Shown in pieces: positions 59,900 to 64,000 of a stretch of 64,000 nucleotides of DNA. Where the stretch lies: the NCBI GenBank assembly GCA_023101885.1, contig JALPQD010000125.1, positions 62,001-126,000 of the forward strand, read 5' to 3'. The stretch comes from Typhlomys cinereus (taxonomy: Eukaryota; Chordata; Mammalia; Rodentia; Platacanthomyidae). Within the stretch, counting starts at the first letter, position 1, and each line of letters starts with the position of its first letter. Below the pieces are notes generated by a model. The model was given only the letters and a program-made list of their open reading frames with translations, was not told where the DNA came from and ran no database searches. The position numbers and the translations under genes are program-made.

Positions 59900-60190
59900 T
59901 AACATCCTCTGTGTCTACGTGTCCTGGTTGGAATGTGAGCTGCCTCCCATATTCTCAGGTGTTTAAATCCGTGGCTGATGTTTTAGGAGGTGGAGACTTG
60001 CTGGAGAAGGCCTTACTGAGGGTGGGCCTTGAGGTAGGCAGCCCGGCCCTGCTTCCTCACAGCTTATCCTTGTTGTGTCTCCTCCATGATGACTTCTATG
60101 ATCTGAACCACTTTCCAGTTTCTGCCACCCACCATGCCTTTTCTCCATAATGCACTCTATCTCCCTTCTGAAACCGTACCCCAAATAAAT
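59900..60190 (+). mobile_element. MaLR-like LTR
   Basis: 'tggttggaatgtgagctgcc', 'gttttaggaggtggagactt', 'gagggtgggccttgaggtag' and a 'cccaaataaatctccc' polyadenylation-signal region give the MST/MLT-like order. The 5' end is uncertain. Confidence 0.6.
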
Positions 60191-60259
60191 CTCCCTTTCT
60201 CTCCCTTCTTGTCTGATAGCAAAAAGAAAAGCAGCTGCAACCCTGGGAATGTGTTAGAG

Positions 60260-60550
60260 AGAAGGACTTTAAAGATGCAGTTAGGTTAAAATGACACTGT
60301 TAGGTAGATATCATCAAACACAACTGGTGTGCTTGACCGGGATACAGACAGGTGTAAACAGAAGACAGTGAGAAGACACAAGAGCAAGACCATCAGGTAT
60401 AAGCCATGGGAAGAGGCCTCAGAAGACACCAGCCTACCCATACCTTGATCTCAGACTTCTGGCATCCAGGACACCAAGAAAAAGAAATCTCTGCTATGCA
60501 TGACACTCAGTCTGCAGTGCCTGGACATGGTAGTTCTAACAGACTCCTGG
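60260..60550 (+). mobile_element. MLT1-type LTR, ancient
   Basis: 'gcagttaggttaaaatgaca', 'gaagacagtgagaagacaca', 'ggaagaggcctcagaagaca', 'accttgatctcagacttctg' and 'tagttctaacagactcctgg' reproduce the MLT1 LTR order. This class predates rodents. Confidence 0.75.
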
Positions 60551-61299
60551 GGAAGACTAAAGCCATCAGTCTGTTTACTGTGAGGAGAATTCTCCTAGGT
60601 GTAATAAAAATCCCAGTTGTTCTAAATAGTGGCCTTTTTTTGCCTTCCTGGGAAGGTCAGTAGGTTCCTCAGAAAGCACACTAAATATATTGACCCAGAG
60701 TGTCAAGTGTTGAGGGATAAAGAAACTAACTTCTGTTTCAACCTCCTCTCTTTCCAGGTGAGCAAATGTAACGCCAAGAAGAGAAATGACTCTGCCCAGC
60801 TCATTGCACTCACGGTTAGATGATGGGACACAGATCTCGATTCCTGCTCCACTGCTTTCTAACTCATGCCAGAGTCACTAAGACACAGTCTCAGAGACCC
60901 CAGTGCTGGGATGCACAGAGGGGAGACAAATGGGTGAGGAGTGGAGAGCCAGGATACAGATTACTTGGAAATGGCATATACTTATGGGTTCCTCTTTTCT
61001 AGGCTAATAAAAGATCACGGAGGAACACTGCAGATTTGAGGTTTATTATGAATTTGGAGGATCCCCTATGCTTTTGACAATCTGCTACTCTGTGATGTTA
61101 CAATTTCCTCCTGTGCATTGCCAGACAGCACCATCCTCCCTCATTCCTCTGTGGTGTACCCCCTAACTTTATGTAAGCAAGCTTACCACTGTACTGCTTC
61201 ACCTCAGTTGGTCTCCTAAATCAGTTCCCTTTGTCCTGACCCTTTCATCTCACAACCTTCATTTTTTAGAAACTGTTTAAAGGTCAGAAAACTTTAAAA
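60551..61299. other. Unannotated single-copy DNA
   Basis: No gene or recognisable repeat. Confidence 0.5.
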
Positions 61300-61345
61300 A
61301 ATACATATATACATATATATTATGAAGTATATATATATATATATC
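61300..61345. repeat. (TA)n-rich tract
   Basis: Alternating TA/TACA units; easily melted AT-rich DNA. Confidence 0.9.
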
Positions 61346-62161
61346 ATAAAGGAAGATGCAATTTCATTATCTCACTCTACTTTCTTCCTTTCCCTCTTTT
61401 TCTCTCCAACCTTTTAACCTTTACCAGAAGATGGGGTGCTAGGGTTCCCATACAAACTCAGAGTGCTAAGCTTACTCACTCTGGCCCCAGCTATCCTAGC
61501 ACTCGAGCACACTGAATCTCACCATCTCCTTGCACGTGAATGTCCACTACTGACGGCAGTCATTAAGAGCCATGTGAGGGCACAACCCAGTGACTTCCTG
61601 CAGAGGTTCATAAGCCACAAATGAAATGAGATGAAGCTATAACACAGCTCAGAGGAGGGACCATCTTGAGCTCCTGACACAACCAAACAGAACTGCCTCC
61701 TGCTGACCTCTGACACTTGGTCTGAGATTCAAAGCAAGGCCTATAGACCACCTGTAGCAGAACCCTGGAAGGATTTGTTGAAAATTTGGACCCCTGAATC
61801 TCACTTCAAACTCATTGTCAACACCAGGGGTGAGCGACTTGGGTCACTTTGTTACACATTTCTTCAAAGAAAATTATTTTACTTCCTTACACAACTTTTT
61901 ACAAAGTGTCCTCCTGTTTTAAATCTTTTGAAACAATAAAGTGTTAATCTTTTTATAAGAAAATTATTTTATTAGATGCTATCTTGGTATTATCCAGGAT
62001 ATTTTACTTTAGTGGATCATCTTTGCTGTTGAAAAGAGTTAAAAGCAACTATGGAATCAAGACAGCAGTCCTTAAGGTCTACATTGCTCATTAAGTTCCT
62101 CTTACTAAAATGGGAAAATGTCCACTAGTTTTCATTCTCCATCCTTTTGGCTGGTATGTTG
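61346..62161. other. Unannotated single-copy DNA
   Basis: No gene or recognisable repeat. Confidence 0.5.
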
Positions 62162-62265
62162 AAGGAAAAAGAGAAATCAATGGGGGAAAGGAGGAAGGAC
62201 TGGAAAGGGGAGGGGGAGGGAGAGGAGAGGGAGGGAGAGGGGAGGAAGGGAAGAACAGGAAAGAA
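62162..62265. repeat. GGGA-rich purine tract
   Basis: About 100 bp of nearly pure purine on the plus strand, with several runs of four to five G. It is a smaller relative of the tract at 10629. Confidence 0.9.
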
Positions 62266-64000
62266 CTGAACCTTGCTTCACTCTGCTATCTTCAGTTTGA
62301 TCTGCTTTTGCCATGCTGGGTGAACATTTGTCCCCACATTTTGCTTTATGTGGCATCCAGCTCCCCGTGCTGCTTGGAGGCTAGCGCTCTCCAAATATTT
62401 AGTTTTGGTGGGAGGCAATGTTCTGCCTCCCACAGGTAGCTCCAGCAGAGAGCACCTCTCTGGTCCCACTGGGTTAGCCATTTGATGATGCTCAATAAAG
62501 ATTCTGGCTCTCAAGCTAGCGATATGTCAGTAGTTATGACAACAGCATCCCACAGGGGCATAGACAATGACACTATCCAACTGTCATTCAACTAATAATG
62601 GTACCATTTAACAATTGGATGATTTGGTATGACAGCCCTTTCAGACCTGACTTCAATTGTGTATAGCAAGGAAAAGTCATCATCCTCAAGCCATGTGGTA
62701 GAATTGTATGGGAATCCAAATTCTGAGTATGTGTGATTTGTAAACTTCAAAATAGCATAGATATAGTCACAGAAACTGAAGCTTGCACATTTTACCCTTC
62801 TCACGGAAAAAAAAATTCAAGAGTATTTAAGAACCTTCTTGACTTTCCTGTGTGACTTTTGAAATTAATATCCAGTTTTCTGAGTGTTCACATCATTTTT
62901 ATCTTTTACTACACTGGTCATCTCATTAGTTATCAGGCAGACTCCCCAAAGGGATAAAGCATTAAATGAAATGCTACACTCACAACAGCAAAAACTAATG
63001 GCTTTCTACTCACAGGGAAAACAAACGAAACAAAATTTTCCATTTGCTTTCTAACAGCTGTTGCTTTTTAAAGAAACCAAATATTTTTGGAAAGGGCCAC
63101 AAACACCCTGGATCCAAAGCTTTTATAAGCTCTGCAAATGTAACTCGCAGTCCACAGTCCGCTTGCCAGCCTTAATCTCGCACTTCCACTAAACACACCA
63201 CAACTGCATCATAAAACAGAAAAGGGAAGGATTTATAAACAAATAAAGCAGTTAATTGGGGCAATAAAATAGCAGTTCCCTCCTGAATGTGGGATCGCTA
63301 GATCTCAACCTGCAGAATCCTAAAACTTGTATTTCAGAGGTCTAAGTGATTGCAAGAGGTAAACACAGATCAAAGATTTCAGGATTGCTGCTGGGTCTAG
63401 AGTGCTTATCTTCGCATCCATACCTATAGCCCTTCTGGCCTTCTGCCTTGCAGAAGTTATAAATCATTCTCAGGGGCCAGACCAGCTTCCTGCCAGTATT
63501 CTCCTACCTTCAGCCCCATGTCCAGAGTTCTGGTAGAAGATGGGAAGGATGCCAGGCGTCAGTGCTCAGCTTGCATGGAGAGATGGAGACCTTCATTCCC
63601 ACATGCTTCTCTGTCTGGGATACGGGCACTACGGAAACCTAACTGTGCTGATCCTCTCAAGTCATGGAGAGTAGAACAGGGTGCAGAGCCCCCAGAATGA
63701 GCCCTGCCATTACTTCTTTCTTTGAGCACCCCCAAAACTGGGCCATTCATCTGACTTTTATGCACGTATTTATGCATTTGTGATATATCTCTATATCCTA
63801 TCACATAGTAGAAATCTACAAATATTCACACCACACCCTTCTGAGATTGCAATACAACTTTAATATCTACATCATATAATCAAGTTACCAAAAAAAAAAA
63901 TCACCAAATACCTCATTATGTTCTAAATAAGTCTACAATTTTATGTTGTGTTTCATTCAGAGTTATTCTTGGTGACATGACACCTATAAGTTGTAGGTTA
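62266..64000. other. Unannotated single-copy DNA to window end
   Basis: No gene, RNA or recognisable repeat. Frames of 109, 78 and 81 codons here lack domains. An A11 run lies at 63890-63900. Confidence 0.5.

Noticed and set aside
59692..60150. 152-codon plus-strand frame
   Set aside because: It runs through a MaLR-like LTR and shows no domain.

Overview
The window is mammalian nuclear DNA without a recognisable protein-coding gene, most likely intergenic or intronic. B1, B4/ID-type and B3-like SINEs, MaLR LTRs and a rodent L1 3'-UTR place it in a rodent. The youngest SINE is a B2-superfamily tRNA-derived element whose body I take to be the Dip type known from jerboas and relatives (Dipodoidea). 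That makes a dipodoid rodent my best guess, from memory of families rather than from a search. None of the longer open frames resembles a conserved protein. The longest ones lie in low-complexity tracts or in antisense SINE copies.

Layout: 0-12 kb holds degraded B1, ID/B4 and Dip copies, a MIR, several microsatellites, a possible enhancer-like block (a perfect CRE at 9910 and a 27-bp repeat carrying four forkhead motifs at 10004-10067), and a polypurine tract of about 545 bp at 10629-11174. 12-20 kb holds an L2 3' end, a perfect 15-base CTCF consensus at 16480, an orphan CpG island at 16681-17165, a MIR and a young Dip SINE with perfect target-site duplication. 20-33 kb is mostly single-copy AT-rich DNA with few repeats. 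33.9-37.1 kb has two copies of one young L1 3'-UTR; the second is a 1.5-kb 5'-truncated L1 with ORF2 C-terminal coding remnants and a target-site duplication. 38-44 kb has a (GGAA)n tract, a perfect hairpin, a Z-DNA-prone run and three young Dip copies, one inserted into a B4. 45.9-49.6 kb has a reversed MaLR LTR and an older rodent L1 3'-UTR. 51.7-54.9 kb holds an old L1M copy split by about 470 bp of foreign DNA. 57.5-60.6 kb holds MaLR/MLT1 LTRs, a Dip copy and microsatellites. The remainder is unannotated single-copy sequence.

There is no operon or pathway to describe. The elements that could have a function are the CpG island with its neighbouring CTCF motif, the CRE/forkhead block and, speculatively, GGAA- and G-rich tracts. 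I found no convincing previously undescribed biological system. Repeat family names rest on remembered consensus sequences, and approximate boundaries are best read as plus or minus 10-30 bp unless a target-site duplication is cited.
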